A stretch of DNA of 64,000 bases from Lipingzhangella_A rawalii (GTDB taxonomy: Bacteria; Actinomycetota; Actinomycetes; Streptosporangiales; Streptosporangiaceae): positions 124,001 through 188,000 of the forward strand of contig NZ_JAVLVT010000010.1 of the NCBI RefSeq assembly GCF_031628175.1. Reading direction: 5' to 3'. The notes beneath the pieces were generated by a model, which was not told the DNA's origin, ran no database searches, and worked only from the letters and a program-made list of their open reading frames with translations. This document shows, one piece after another, positions 17,401 to 25,194 of this stretch (position 1 is its first letter; the number at the start of each line of letters is the position of its first letter). A program made the translations under genes and the position numbers.

Positions 17401-19120
17401 CGCGTTGCAGATCGTTGCGGACCAGCAGATGCTCGACCCCCAGTCGGGACAGCAACGCTGTCAGCCCGGACGAGCCCTGGCCGGAGGAGAGTCGCTGGTC
17501 GATCTCGTGCTGAATCCGGGAGATCCCGGACGAGCCCCAGGGGATGATCTGGTGGTTGCTCCACCGGGTTTCCATGAGTGGCTGCATGGGCTCGTCCATG
17601 GGCCGGCCCCATTGGTACTCCCCCCGCGCCGAGCCGGGCACGGCCAGGGTCATACCGGTGCCGCCCTGATTGTCGATCCAGGTGGTGGCCTCCTGCCAGT
17701 AGTCCGGCATCTCCTCGAAGCCACCACGGGTGGCGATCCCTACGGTGGCGATGGGGGCGAGGCTGGCCAGCACCGCGGCCCCGCAGACACTCGCGACGAC
17801 CCGGCGGGCCAGGTCGGGGGAGAGCCGCAGCACGCGGCTGGCCGTGTCCGGCCGCACCGCCACCCGTGCCGCCACGGCCAGGGGTAGGTAGGCCAGTCCC
17901 AGGACCACGGGAAGCCGGATCACCGCATCGAACTTGTGAATGTTGCGGAACGGGCTGAGTATGCCGTCGTAGGCCGCGCGCATCATCTCCGCGAACGGCC
18001 CGACCACCGGCTGGCTCACCTCGGCGGCATAGCCGCTGACCACGATCGCCACCCCGGTCAGGACCGTGACGATCAGGAAGGTGCGTTCGGGGATACGGCG
18101 GTTGGCCAGTCCGGCCAGTCCCAGCCCCGCCACGATCGCGGTCACGGCGACCAGCCACGGCACACTCGACACCTCCGCCCCGGCGGGCAGGGCGGGTTGC
18201 CCCTCCATGGGGACATAGCCCATCCAGTTGGAGGTGCCGCGCACCGCGTTGATGAGCGAGGTCACGCCGGTTGTGGTACTCGCGTCCTCGGTGTAGGGCA
18301 TGAACGAGTAGACGTAGCGGCCCATGATGAGCAGCGGTGCCAGCCACCAGAAGGACACGAGGAAGATCGCCAGCAGCCACCAGCCCAGGAGGCGGCGGGT
18401 GCGGGGGCCACGCTGGCGAGTGATCAGGTAGAGCAGCGGAACGACGAGAATGGCGAGTTCGGAGGCGGCGTTGGTTCCGCCGCAGAACAGGAACGCAACG
18501 GCGGAGAGCATGGCCGCGCGGCGGGGGCTCACCCCGTGCCGGGCCCCGTGGATCAGTGGCAGCAGCACCCAGGGCAGCAGCATCGTGGGCTGCAACTCGG
18601 CCGAGTTGTAGGACAGCAGGGTCAGGACGCGTGGGGCGAGTGCGTAGGCGACACCGGCGACGATCTGGGTGTGCAGGGTGCCGATGCCGAGTGCGCGGGC
18701 GACGTAGACCACGCCGAGAAATGCCGCGCACAACAGCAGGGTCATCCACAGGCGTTGCACGATCCACTCGGGCATGTCCAGAGCGAGGAACAGTGCGTGG
18801 AACGGCCCGTTCGGAAAGAAGTAGCCGTAGGCCTGGTTCTGGAGCTGACCGAAGTAGGCTCCGTCCCACAGATGGAGCGCGCGTTCCAGGAAGCCGAGTG
18901 GATTGATGACGAGATCGATCTTGGTGTCACCGAGGATGCGTTCCGGGTCGATACTGAATCCGACGGCGGACAGCAGCAGACAGACACCGAAGAGCTTGAT
19001 GCGGCGTACCAGGCGTTCGTCCGGGGCTTCCGGCGCGTTTACCGAGGCGGTGGGCCCGGCCCGGGTACGGACCTCCGCACTCCGCTCACCTTCGCGCCAG
19101 GAGCGGGGTGCGTGCCTCAT
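14441..19120 (-). CDS. aftD: Alpha-(1->3)-arabinofuranosyltransferase AftD
   Basis: A 1559-residue GT-C glycosyltransferase that uses decaprenylphosphoryl arabinose to add branching arabinofuranose residues on the outer face of the membrane. The N-terminal 480 residues hold about a dozen membrane helices with the early GT-C loop DPERILGDTKIDLVINPLGF. Then comes a large extracytoplasmic region with repeated discoidin-like carbohydrate-binding segments (GAVGQWLEVELEEPRDISGL; LDLDLGREVELDQLRVDFP). Two to four membrane helices and a long hydrophilic tail end it. Length and architecture match mycobacterial AftD. It overlaps the GT4 gene upstream and the DUF3068 gene downstream by four bases each. 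The donor is made by DprE1/DprE2 at 1509-3754. Confidence 0.9.
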   Translation of the reverse strand: MRHAPRSWREGERSAEVRTRAGPTASVNAPEAPDERLVRRIKLFGVCLLLSAVGFSIDPERILGDTKIDLVINPLGFLERALHLWDGAYFGQLQNQAYGYFFPNGPFHALFLALDMPEWIVQRLWMTLLLCAAFLGVVYVARALGIGTLHTQIVAGVAYALAPRVLTLLSYNSAELQPTMLLPWVLLPLIHGARHGVSPRRAAMLSAVAFLFCGGTNAASELAILVVPLLYLITRQRGPRTRRLLGWWLLAIFLVSFWWLAPLLIMGRYVYSFMPYTEDASTTTGVTSLINAVRGTSNWMGYVPMEGQPALPAGAEVSSVPWLVAVTAIVAGLGLAGLANRRIPERTFLIVTVLTGVAIVVSGYAAEVSQPVVGPFAEMMRAAYDGILSPFRNIHKFDAVIRLPVVLGLAYLPLAVAARVAVRPDTASRVLRLSPDLARRVVASVCGAAVLASLAPIATVGIATRGGFEEMPDYWQEATTWIDNQGGTGMTLAVPGSARGEYQWGRPMDEPMQPLMETRWSNHQIIPWGSSGISRIQHEIDQRLSSGQGSSGLTALLSRLGVEHLLVRNDLQREGNNGAWPGRVHQALADSPGVTHAHSFGPEVGNADPSLAGRWFDQPLSALDVYTVDDPAPVVGTLAQDEALRVTGAPEAALTLAEQGLVTDDRPVLLGEDPHAEGQQTAHSIATDTARLREVVYPEVRNNVSATLTDPSERERDVPAPDVMDPAWEPYTAAATYRGIADVRASTAQSTALAGAGSRDPGAGPFAALDGDDTTAWRSGGYRGAVGQWLEVELEEPRDISGLSVAFAQHPGDPPPAEVDVITDDGEVRVSVEDTTQLQELEVPPGETSTVRLRVASLAWEPEYRFGSQVGVSELYLPGVESARVLPVDAAVPDESGTEDTDPDGGPGATTAADTVVLSGSTGHVPGCMQGPHTWVCDPDLEVHGEDTHRLDRDITGLESGDYRISGQVIAADARSLENTANRGQEYPRVRSSSTVVDHPAAIGHSALDGDSTTVWYPDPQDPQPSLDLDLGREVELDQLRVDFPRSDAITAPVGVTVDTPATTRSGWVDSNGNLTFEPVTTEELTLTFDVPAGQPLEISGIELPDVDPLPPVEDRELDELGSACGLGPVLRVDGERVETRIVDGDAQTQLDGDPLTYESCSAAPMDPDGTVVTIDGGDAFRILSGIVQPAGDGAGTSTPSLPGTGADEEVELAEVDVAGWGDSERRLEIDVDEDSYLVVNENFNEGWEATVGNDDTPLRPVRLDGWRQAWEVSEGTAATVTLSYAPDRAYHAALGAGALFALTVVAGAALRPRRRDDGPATLPTAGAASLSSLLLVPLALAFGVWIAGVAGALVSAVVLGASWWLGRSSRTRTPGSEPPSALASIARRLARALASPWVVVTSLTLAGLAFATGNHLQLEMPFAPVSGVLADPLQGWVPQLLCLPALTRLMVSLWRFDDPPPAPADPVRQSATIEDWSPGPMLTGAAPGTDHATGNGAAPDASRSAAMPQADPVDDAAGGEDVPPKLGSDCERPDGNADGADAVDTAEADVDTGTGSRA

Positions 19121-20421
19121 TTCACGAGACCTGCCAGCAACCAGGTCATTTCCCTACCGCTGCGTTCCCAGGTAAAGGAGGCGGCCCAGGCCCGACATGC
19201 CTGGCTGACCTCGGCGGCGCGGTGCGGATCGGCCAGTTCGTGCAGGGCCCGGTCCACGGCCGCGGTGAGACTCTCCCCCTCCCGGACCAGCCAGCCGGTG
19301 ACGCCGTCACGCACGGAGTCGCGTAGGCCGTCCACGTCGTAGGCGACGGTGGGCACACCGAGCGCGGCAGCCTCGATCACGGTCAGTCCCCATCCTTCGA
19401 ATTCCGATGCCGTCACGTGCAGGCGGGCGCCGGCCAGGACCGCGTCCCGCTGGTCGTCGGGCAGGAATCCGTGCAGGACAACCCGGTCGGTGACGTTCAA
19501 CTCGCGGGCCCGCTCGGCGACCGGTTCCTGCTGCGGCCCCCGGCCGACAATGTGGGCACGCAACCCGGGCCACTCTTCGCCCAGTTCGGCGACGACATCC
19601 ACGAGCCGCGCCACGCGCTTCTGTACCACGAGGCGGCCCAGGCTCACGATGGCGGGGGTGCCCATCTCCTCCCGGGGAGGGGCGGCCGGGGGAACCCGCA
19701 CACCGGGGGGAACCCCCGTGCTGCCGTGGTCCTCGGGGTCACCATCGCCACGGACCGCCACCGGAGAACCGTTGTGGATGACGGATATGGGGGCTTTCCA
19801 GCCGAGTTTCTCGCGCATCGCCCGGCGCGACGATTCCGAGACCGTGACAGTGGGGCAGGAGCGGTACACCCGGCTCGCGAGTGGCCCCTCCACGAACCGG
19901 CCGATCCGGGCGAGGGGACGACTGAAGTAGGCGCAGAACTGGAGATCGTGGACGTGGTGCACGACACTGACCACCGGAATGCGCCGGGGCAGCGCCAGGC
20001 GGGAGAAGAACGGGACACCGTTCATGCAGTCCAGGGCGAGATCGAATCGGCGTCGCCGAAGCAGGAGCCACAGGAACACCCACAGGTACACCGTGAAGCG
20101 ACCGCCCATCCGGCAAAAGGCGACACCGCGCACGGTCTCCCTGCGGTCCTGTCCCGGTTCCCGGCTGGTCAGGAAGGTGACATCGGCGCCCCGGCCGGTC
20201 AGGTGCTGGCTGATGCGCCAGGCGTACTCCTCGGCTCCACCGGCGACCGACTGCCAGGGGTCCCTCCAGTTGATCATCGCGATGCGGACCCCGTCGAGGC
20301 GGGGTTCCTCCGCGGGGGCGAGCTCGACCGGCTCCGATCGGCTGCTGTCGAGCCCAGCTTCGGCAGCAGCCTTGGTGACCCGTTCGGAGTCCGCTCCGAG
20401 GGACGTCTCCTGGAAGACCAC
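19117..20421 (-). CDS. GT4-family glycosyltransferase
   Basis: Retaining GT-B glycosyltransferase of the GT4/RfaG type, about 434 residues. N-terminal acceptor domain: IAMINWRDPWQSVAGGAEEYAWRIS. C-terminal nucleotide-sugar domain: SLGRLVVQKRVARLVD, the ITASEFEGWGLTVIEAAA-type motif (here VTASEFEGWGLTVIEAAA), and PTVAYDVDGLRDSV. A soluble or peripheral enzyme using a nucleotide-sugar donor; the acceptor is unknown but is presumably an envelope glycan, as it is coupled to aftD by an ATGA overlap. The GTG at 20421 is chosen because GGAGGAGG lies seven bases upstream; a GTG at 20454 has no binding site. Confidence 0.85.
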   Translation of the reverse strand: MVFQETSLGADSERVTKAAAEAGLDSSRSEPVELAPAEEPRLDGVRIAMINWRDPWQSVAGGAEEYAWRISQHLTGRGADVTFLTSREPGQDRRETVRGVAFCRMGGRFTVYLWVFLWLLLRRRRFDLALDCMNGVPFFSRLALPRRIPVVSVVHHVHDLQFCAYFSRPLARIGRFVEGPLASRVYRSCPTVTVSESSRRAMREKLGWKAPISVIHNGSPVAVRGDGDPEDHGSTGVPPGVRVPPAAPPREEMGTPAIVSLGRLVVQKRVARLVDVVAELGEEWPGLRAHIVGRGPQQEPVAERARELNVTDRVVLHGFLPDDQRDAVLAGARLHVTASEFEGWGLTVIEAAALGVPTVAYDVDGLRDSVRDGVTGWLVREGESLTAAVDRALHELADPHRAAEVSQACRAWAASFTWERSGREMTWLLAGLVK

Positions 20422-20646
20422 GGGCCCTCCTCCGCTCCACCCGTCGACACGCACATAAACGACTTAGGATGACAATTCGGTCACAAAACGTTGTGTCAAT
20501 GGGTCCACACCCCCGCCTCTGGGACTCTGTGTCAGAAGGCTACGGACGTCCCCGTTCACCAGGGCACTGGCACGGCCCAAGACCCAGCGGATCATCGCCG
20601 GACGGGCAGCTCCGGACCGATCCGGAACCGCCCGCCGACGGCGCCC

Positions 20647-20787
20647 TCAGCGGTCGCCGTAGTTGTACAGCGACTCGTTCACGGGCTCCGAGGTCGCTGA
20701 TGCCGAACTGACCATCGAGGTACCGGCCAGGCTCAGTCCGCCCGCCAGCGCCGCCCCGACGAGGGATGCGGCCAGGATCTTTAGCAC
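20647..20787 (-). CDS. DUF2613-like small exported protein
   Basis: A 46-residue protein: one signal-like or membrane helix (LAASLVGAALAGGLSLAG), a short Ser/Glu-rich exported part, and the terminal YNYGDR. This fits the DUF2613 family, whose mycobacterial member (Rv0236A) lies next to aftD. The GTG start has AAGGAGAG six bases upstream and overlaps the end of the membrane-protein gene by seven bases, so the two are co-translated. Conserved linkage to aftD suggests a small accessory subunit of arabinan assembly (inference). Confidence 0.75.
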   Translation of the reverse strand: MLKILAASLVGAALAGGLSLAGTSMVSSASATSEPVNESLYNYGDR

Positions 20788-22766
20788 GCGGGACTCTCCT
20801 TCCTCGACTTCCCACCTGGTCCCGACAGCATTCGGAAGCCGAGAATAGAACTTGATACAGCGAGGGACCAAAACGTGATCCCAACCATAACCAACCAGCC
20901 AGTAACTTCCAACCCCGATAGCCGATTGTGTTCCGCGCGCACACGGTCATCATCGATCCGGAGCAGCACCAGGTCCTCCCCGTGATGAACCAGCTCCGTG
21001 TCCGGAACCGCCGACCAGAACTCGTTCTCCTCAGCAGCCGAGTCCGGCAGCTCGACCGTGCCGGGATAGTCCTGCGCCGCCTGCGGATCCACCACCAGGT
21101 AGCGCACCCCGTGCTCGCCCAGTTCGGCGGCGGTGGACGCAGCCGGACCGCCCCGCTCCATGGGCCACCCGTCCTCCACGAGCGGTGCGACCCTGCGGGA
21201 CCACGGGTCCTCCCCCCGGGCGTGATGCGGCTCGCCATCCATCTCGACGCGCAACGTATCGTCCGCGACCACCGGACGCTGGACGAGCTTACGCACCGGG
21301 TCCAGCACCACCCGGACCGTCTGGCCCAAGCCGCTGTCCCACTCCAGGCCACGGTAGGCGCTCCACGGTAGGGACACCAGGGCCCCCGGCCGTGGATCGG
21401 CGTCGACGCGCTGCTGCACCGTGTACCAGTCCGCGGGATAGGTGACCGGCTCCAGTCGCCCCCACGCCCCCCAGGCCAGCCCTGGTAGGAACACCACGGG
21501 CAGCAGGATCAGCCCCACTCCGGCCAGGGCGCCCACCCGGGAATCGGGCGCACCCCTCCGCGTGGGGCGGTCGAAACCATGCCCCCGCCCAGCCACGGTC
21601 CGGTCGTCGCCGCGCCGTCCCGCCGGCTGATGCTGCGACCAGCCACGTAGCCACAGTGCCACCCCGCCCAGCCCGAGCGCCTGCGCCAGAGCCAGTGGCG
21701 CGACGTACAGCTGACCATCGCGCAGCACCCCGAAACCCGGCCAGATCCCGATCAGGGCCTGGAGCACGGCACGGCCCGCATCGACGGTGCCCAGCAACGC
21801 CAGGACGAAACCAACCCCCGAGGCCAGGGACAGGCCGGGCCCGATCCTGCGCACCCCTCCCCCGCGCAGCAGGTACACCCATCCGGCGACCGCGGCAGCG
21901 GCGAGGAGGAGCCGCCCCAACGCAAGCCCCGGGTCGGCGAAGGCGACCGGGACCGCCTGTGCGTTCCACACCCCGCCCAGGCTGAACACCGAGGCCACCA
22001 CCCCGAAGGGGGTGTCGGCGCGCGCGGCGAACAATGCCACCGCGGTGGGATCGGTGCGCACCCCGGCGGCTGCCACACTGCCCAACGCCGGCACCAGCCA
22101 CGGCAGACTCACAGCCGCAAGCGCCCCCGCCAGTACCGCCAGTGCCGGGAGCATCCGCCGCAGCGGGCGGGTCACCACCACGGCCGCGGCGACCAGTCCG
22201 GACAGCACGACGGCCGAGAATCCGCCCACCGCCGCCGGGATCAGCGCAACCACCATCCCGGCCGCGCGGCGCCCCCAACTCCGGGCACCCCGCCCTGTCG
22301 GCGGCACGAGGACAGCGGCTGCGGCCAGCACCCACGGCAGTCCCGCATACCCGGCGAGCATCGCCCACTGGCCCAACAACAGCCGCTCTGCCACGAAGGG
22401 GTTCCACACGTAGTAGGCCACCGCCACGAGCCGGGGCACCAACCAGGGGCCCGGAACCAGCCGGCCCACCCCGGCCGCGGCCAGCACGAATCCCCCGAGT
22501 AGCACCAGAGCCTGGACGACGTCGGCACCACCGGGCAGCATCCGGTCCAGCAGCCCCAGTACGGCATCGCTGGGAACCTCCCGCGGCAGCGTGTCCCCCG
22601 CACCGAACACCCGGGGCGACAGCGGAGGGTTAGGGGTGATGGCCATGTCGTAGCGCAGGATGTAGCCCCGACCCAGCCCCGGCCCCAGGGCGAGCAGGCC
22701 CGCGCACAGCCCGAGCACCGCCGGCGCGAACCGCGCGGCGGAGACTCTCGACACAGCGAGCCGCAT
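20781..22766 (-). CDS. Polytopic membrane protein, possible GT-C-type glycosyltransferase
   Basis: About 661 residues with roughly 12 predicted membrane helices and a C-terminal extracytoplasmic domain before a last helix (VTGWLVMVGITFWSLAVSS). A loop after the first helix reads RGYILRYDMAITPNPPLSP, the place where GT-C enzymes keep catalytic acidic residues, and the C-terminal domain has the YLVVDP element seen in YfhO-like proteins. It heads the arabinan gene group and overlaps the DUF2613 gene. Upstream starts in the same frame extend to 22859 (GTG); no start has a strong binding site, so the ATG at 22764-22766 just before the first helix is used. Function not established. Confidence 0.65.
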   Translation of the reverse strand: MRLAVSRVSAARFAPAVLGLCAGLLALGPGLGRGYILRYDMAITPNPPLSPRVFGAGDTLPREVPSDAVLGLLDRMLPGGADVVQALVLLGGFVLAAAGVGRLVPGPWLVPRLVAVAYYVWNPFVAERLLLGQWAMLAGYAGLPWVLAAAAVLVPPTGRGARSWGRRAAGMVVALIPAAVGGFSAVVLSGLVAAAVVVTRPLRRMLPALAVLAGALAAVSLPWLVPALGSVAAAGVRTDPTAVALFAARADTPFGVVASVFSLGGVWNAQAVPVAFADPGLALGRLLLAAAAVAGWVYLLRGGGVRRIGPGLSLASGVGFVLALLGTVDAGRAVLQALIGIWPGFGVLRDGQLYVAPLALAQALGLGGVALWLRGWSQHQPAGRRGDDRTVAGRGHGFDRPTRRGAPDSRVGALAGVGLILLPVVFLPGLAWGAWGRLEPVTYPADWYTVQQRVDADPRPGALVSLPWSAYRGLEWDSGLGQTVRVVLDPVRKLVQRPVVADDTLRVEMDGEPHHARGEDPWSRRVAPLVEDGWPMERGGPAASTAAELGEHGVRYLVVDPQAAQDYPGTVELPDSAAEENEFWSAVPDTELVHHGEDLVLLRIDDDRVRAEHNRLSGLEVTGWLVMVGITFWSLAVSSSILGFRMLSGPGGKSRKESPAC

Positions 22767-22903
22767 CCGCCCGAGCTTAGGGGACCACTGCACGGCAGTG
22801 CTCTCGTTGTTCTCGTTCCCCGTCGCCGGTTCCCCGTTTCCCACTCCGCTGGGCAGCACCCAGCACCTGGACCCACCACCACGCTCCCGGCAGGATAGAG
22901 GCC

Positions 22904-24934
22904 ATGTCCTCCCCCGAGCCCGGGGCCCCGCAGCGTAGTAACCGCCTGACGGGCACCGTCCACGGAACCGCGGTCCAGGTCAACGCGATCCACGGTGGGC
23001 TGCACCTACACGCTGCCACCACGCACAGCACCCCCGCACCCGGCCCGGACGTGCAGCTGGATCCGCCGTGTCCCCCACACCAACTGCGGGGCCGGGACGC
23101 GCTACTCACCGAGATCACCAACGCCCTGGACCACGGCACGCCCCAACCGCACATCATCGTCGGCCCCGGTGGCATCGGAAAGTCCACCCTGGCCGCAGCC
23201 CTGGCCCAATGGGCCACAAACCAGGGCTGGTCGGTGTTCTGGGTCCGGCCCGGCGACGTAGCTACGGCCCTGGTCCAGGCCGCCATCGAGCTCGGTGCAC
23301 CCGCGGCCGAGGCGGCCCAGCTCCACGACACCCCACGGCGAGCCGCGCGGTGGGTGTGGCGGCACCTCCACCGCGCCCCCGTTCCGTGGCTGCTGGTATT
23401 CGACAATGCGGACCGACCGGCCGAGCTCGACCCTGACCATCCTCCCGGCCAGCAGGTGGGCTGGCTCCGCGGCAGCACCCGAGGATGTGTCCTGGTTACC
23501 AGCCGCGTGGACGACCCCCAGCTATGGGCGCCGGCGGTCCCGCACCGGCTCGGCCCACTCGACCCCGAGGCCGCCACAGCCATCCTCACCGACCATGTTC
23601 CGGGAACCGAACCGGCCGGCGCCCGGGCCCTCGCGCAACGGCTCCACGGTCTCCCCCTCGCATTGCGGCTCGCCGGAAGCGCGATGGCCACGCACCGCGT
23701 CCTCTTTCCCGACTGCACCCACCTACTGGAGCACCTCTCCGACACCGCCACGCGCCTCGACCGGATCCACACCCCCGCCGTGGGTGGGACCGAGGATCCC
23801 CGACAGGCCCTGTCCAGCACCTGGGCCGTGTCCATGGAACTGCTCCAGCCGGTTCCCCAAGCGGAGCCCCTGCTGCGTCTGCTCTCCGTATTCGGGGCCG
23901 ACGGTGCGGAGGTCCCCCTACGCCGTCTCTCCGCCACCCTCCTGCACAACGGCCCCGTCGACAACGGCTCCGCGCCCCTGGACGAACTCACCGTGGCCGG
24001 GGCACTCAACGCGCTGGCCGTACACGGCCTGGTCACTCTGGAGCCGGAGTCGAACCCCGCGTCCGTGCGGGTGCATCCATTGATCGCCGAGACCGTCCGC
24101 TCCGCATTGGGCACACAGTCCGTGGAGATCGCCGACGAGGCTGAGCGTGTGCTGCACGCCCACCGGGACCGCGACCCACTGGTGGAGACACGCGCGTTCA
24201 ACGCCGTGTATCGACTCCGCTCGGCGACCCAGGGAAGCACCCACCCCGCCACCCTGCGGTCCCGACTTCAGTACCTGCGCAGCCTCCTGGTGTCCCAGGA
24301 CCCGGCCACAGCCGACGCCGGCCTCTCCGCCCTCGTGTCGGACGTCACCACCGCCCTGGGGGACGCGCACCCACTGTCCCTCGCCGTGCGCCACCACTGG
24401 GCGGACGCGCTCCTGTCCCGCGGGCGGCTCCACGACGCCGGCCGACAGTACCGACACGTGCTGGCCGCCCGCGAACGCACCCTCGGCCCCACCCACGAGG
24501 ACACATGTGACACCCGGCACCAACTGGCCCTCGTCGCGCTGCACAACGGAGACCTCGACACCGCCGAGGCGCGGCTCCACGCCGTGGTGCGTACGGACGG
24601 GCGGCACAGCGAACCGGGGAGTTTCGCACGGCAGAACCTGGCCCTGGTCGCGCTGTTTCGCGGCCACACCGACGTGGCGTGGCACAAACTCCGCGCGGTC
24701 CTGGCCGCCCGCGAGAACCGGCTGGGCGACGAGCACCCGGACACCGTGCTGGTGCGGTTTCAGCTGGCGACCGTTGCGCGTCGGCGGGGAGACCTGGAAA
24801 CGGCAGCAGACGGCTTCGCGCGGGCGGCCGCAGCGTGGCAGCACCTGCTGGGGCCGGAACACCCGGACACGCGGGCTGCGCGACGCTACTGCGAGGAACT
24901 CCACGCTCGCCTACGAACGCCGCCGGAACCGTGA
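22904..24934 (+). CDS. STAND NTPase with NB-ARC and tetratricopeptide repeats
   Basis: A 676-residue signal-transduction ATPase. A short N-terminal segment, GTVHGTAVQVNAIHGGLHLH (about 17-36), is a recurring actinobacterial motif of such proteins. An NB-ARC ATPase follows with Walker A GPGGIGKST (Lys93), Walker B WLLVFDNAD, a CVLVTSRV sensor and GLPLAL. A winged helix comes next, then kinesin-light-chain-like TPRs (about 430-670; TLGPTHEDTCDTRHQLA, RLGDEHPDTVLVRFQLA). It has no recognisable effector domain, so it may regulate transcription, act with a partner, or be part of a defence system. It is divergent from the membrane-protein gene. Confidence 0.8.
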   Translation: MSSPEPGAPQRSNRLTGTVHGTAVQVNAIHGGLHLHAATTHSTPAPGPDVQLDPPCPPHQLRGRDALLTEITNALDHGTPQPHIIVGPGGIGKSTLAAALAQWATNQGWSVFWVRPGDVATALVQAAIELGAPAAEAAQLHDTPRRAARWVWRHLHRAPVPWLLVFDNADRPAELDPDHPPGQQVGWLRGSTRGCVLVTSRVDDPQLWAPAVPHRLGPLDPEAATAILTDHVPGTEPAGARALAQRLHGLPLALRLAGSAMATHRVLFPDCTHLLEHLSDTATRLDRIHTPAVGGTEDPRQALSSTWAVSMELLQPVPQAEPLLRLLSVFGADGAEVPLRRLSATLLHNGPVDNGSAPLDELTVAGALNALAVHGLVTLEPESNPASVRVHPLIAETVRSALGTQSVEIADEAERVLHAHRDRDPLVETRAFNAVYRLRSATQGSTHPATLRSRLQYLRSLLVSQDPATADAGLSALVSDVTTALGDAHPLSLAVRHHWADALLSRGRLHDAGRQYRHVLAARERTLGPTHEDTCDTRHQLALVALHNGDLDTAEARLHAVVRTDGRHSEPGSFARQNLALVALFRGHTDVAWHKLRAVLAARENRLGDEHPDTVLVRFQLATVARRRGDLETAADGFARAAAAWQHLLGPEHPDTRAARRYCEELHARLRTPPEP

Positions 24935-25194
24935 GGGGCACCAACGCGGCCGCCACGCCCCATACACGCACCAGCGGGAGCGCTGGGCAGTGTCGGCGCG
25001 GGGCGAGCGCCTGCCCGCGCGGTTCACCCCGCCGGAGGTCGCCATCGCAATCTTGACCAGTGTGTCCCACGCGAATAGGGACAGATCGCAGATGACGACG
25101 ATGACCTGGCGGTGCTGGACGCCCTCCCCCGCACGACGGTCAGTGTGCTGTCTCGTCACCGTGGCAATCCCCCAGCACACCCTGGTCCGCGCAG

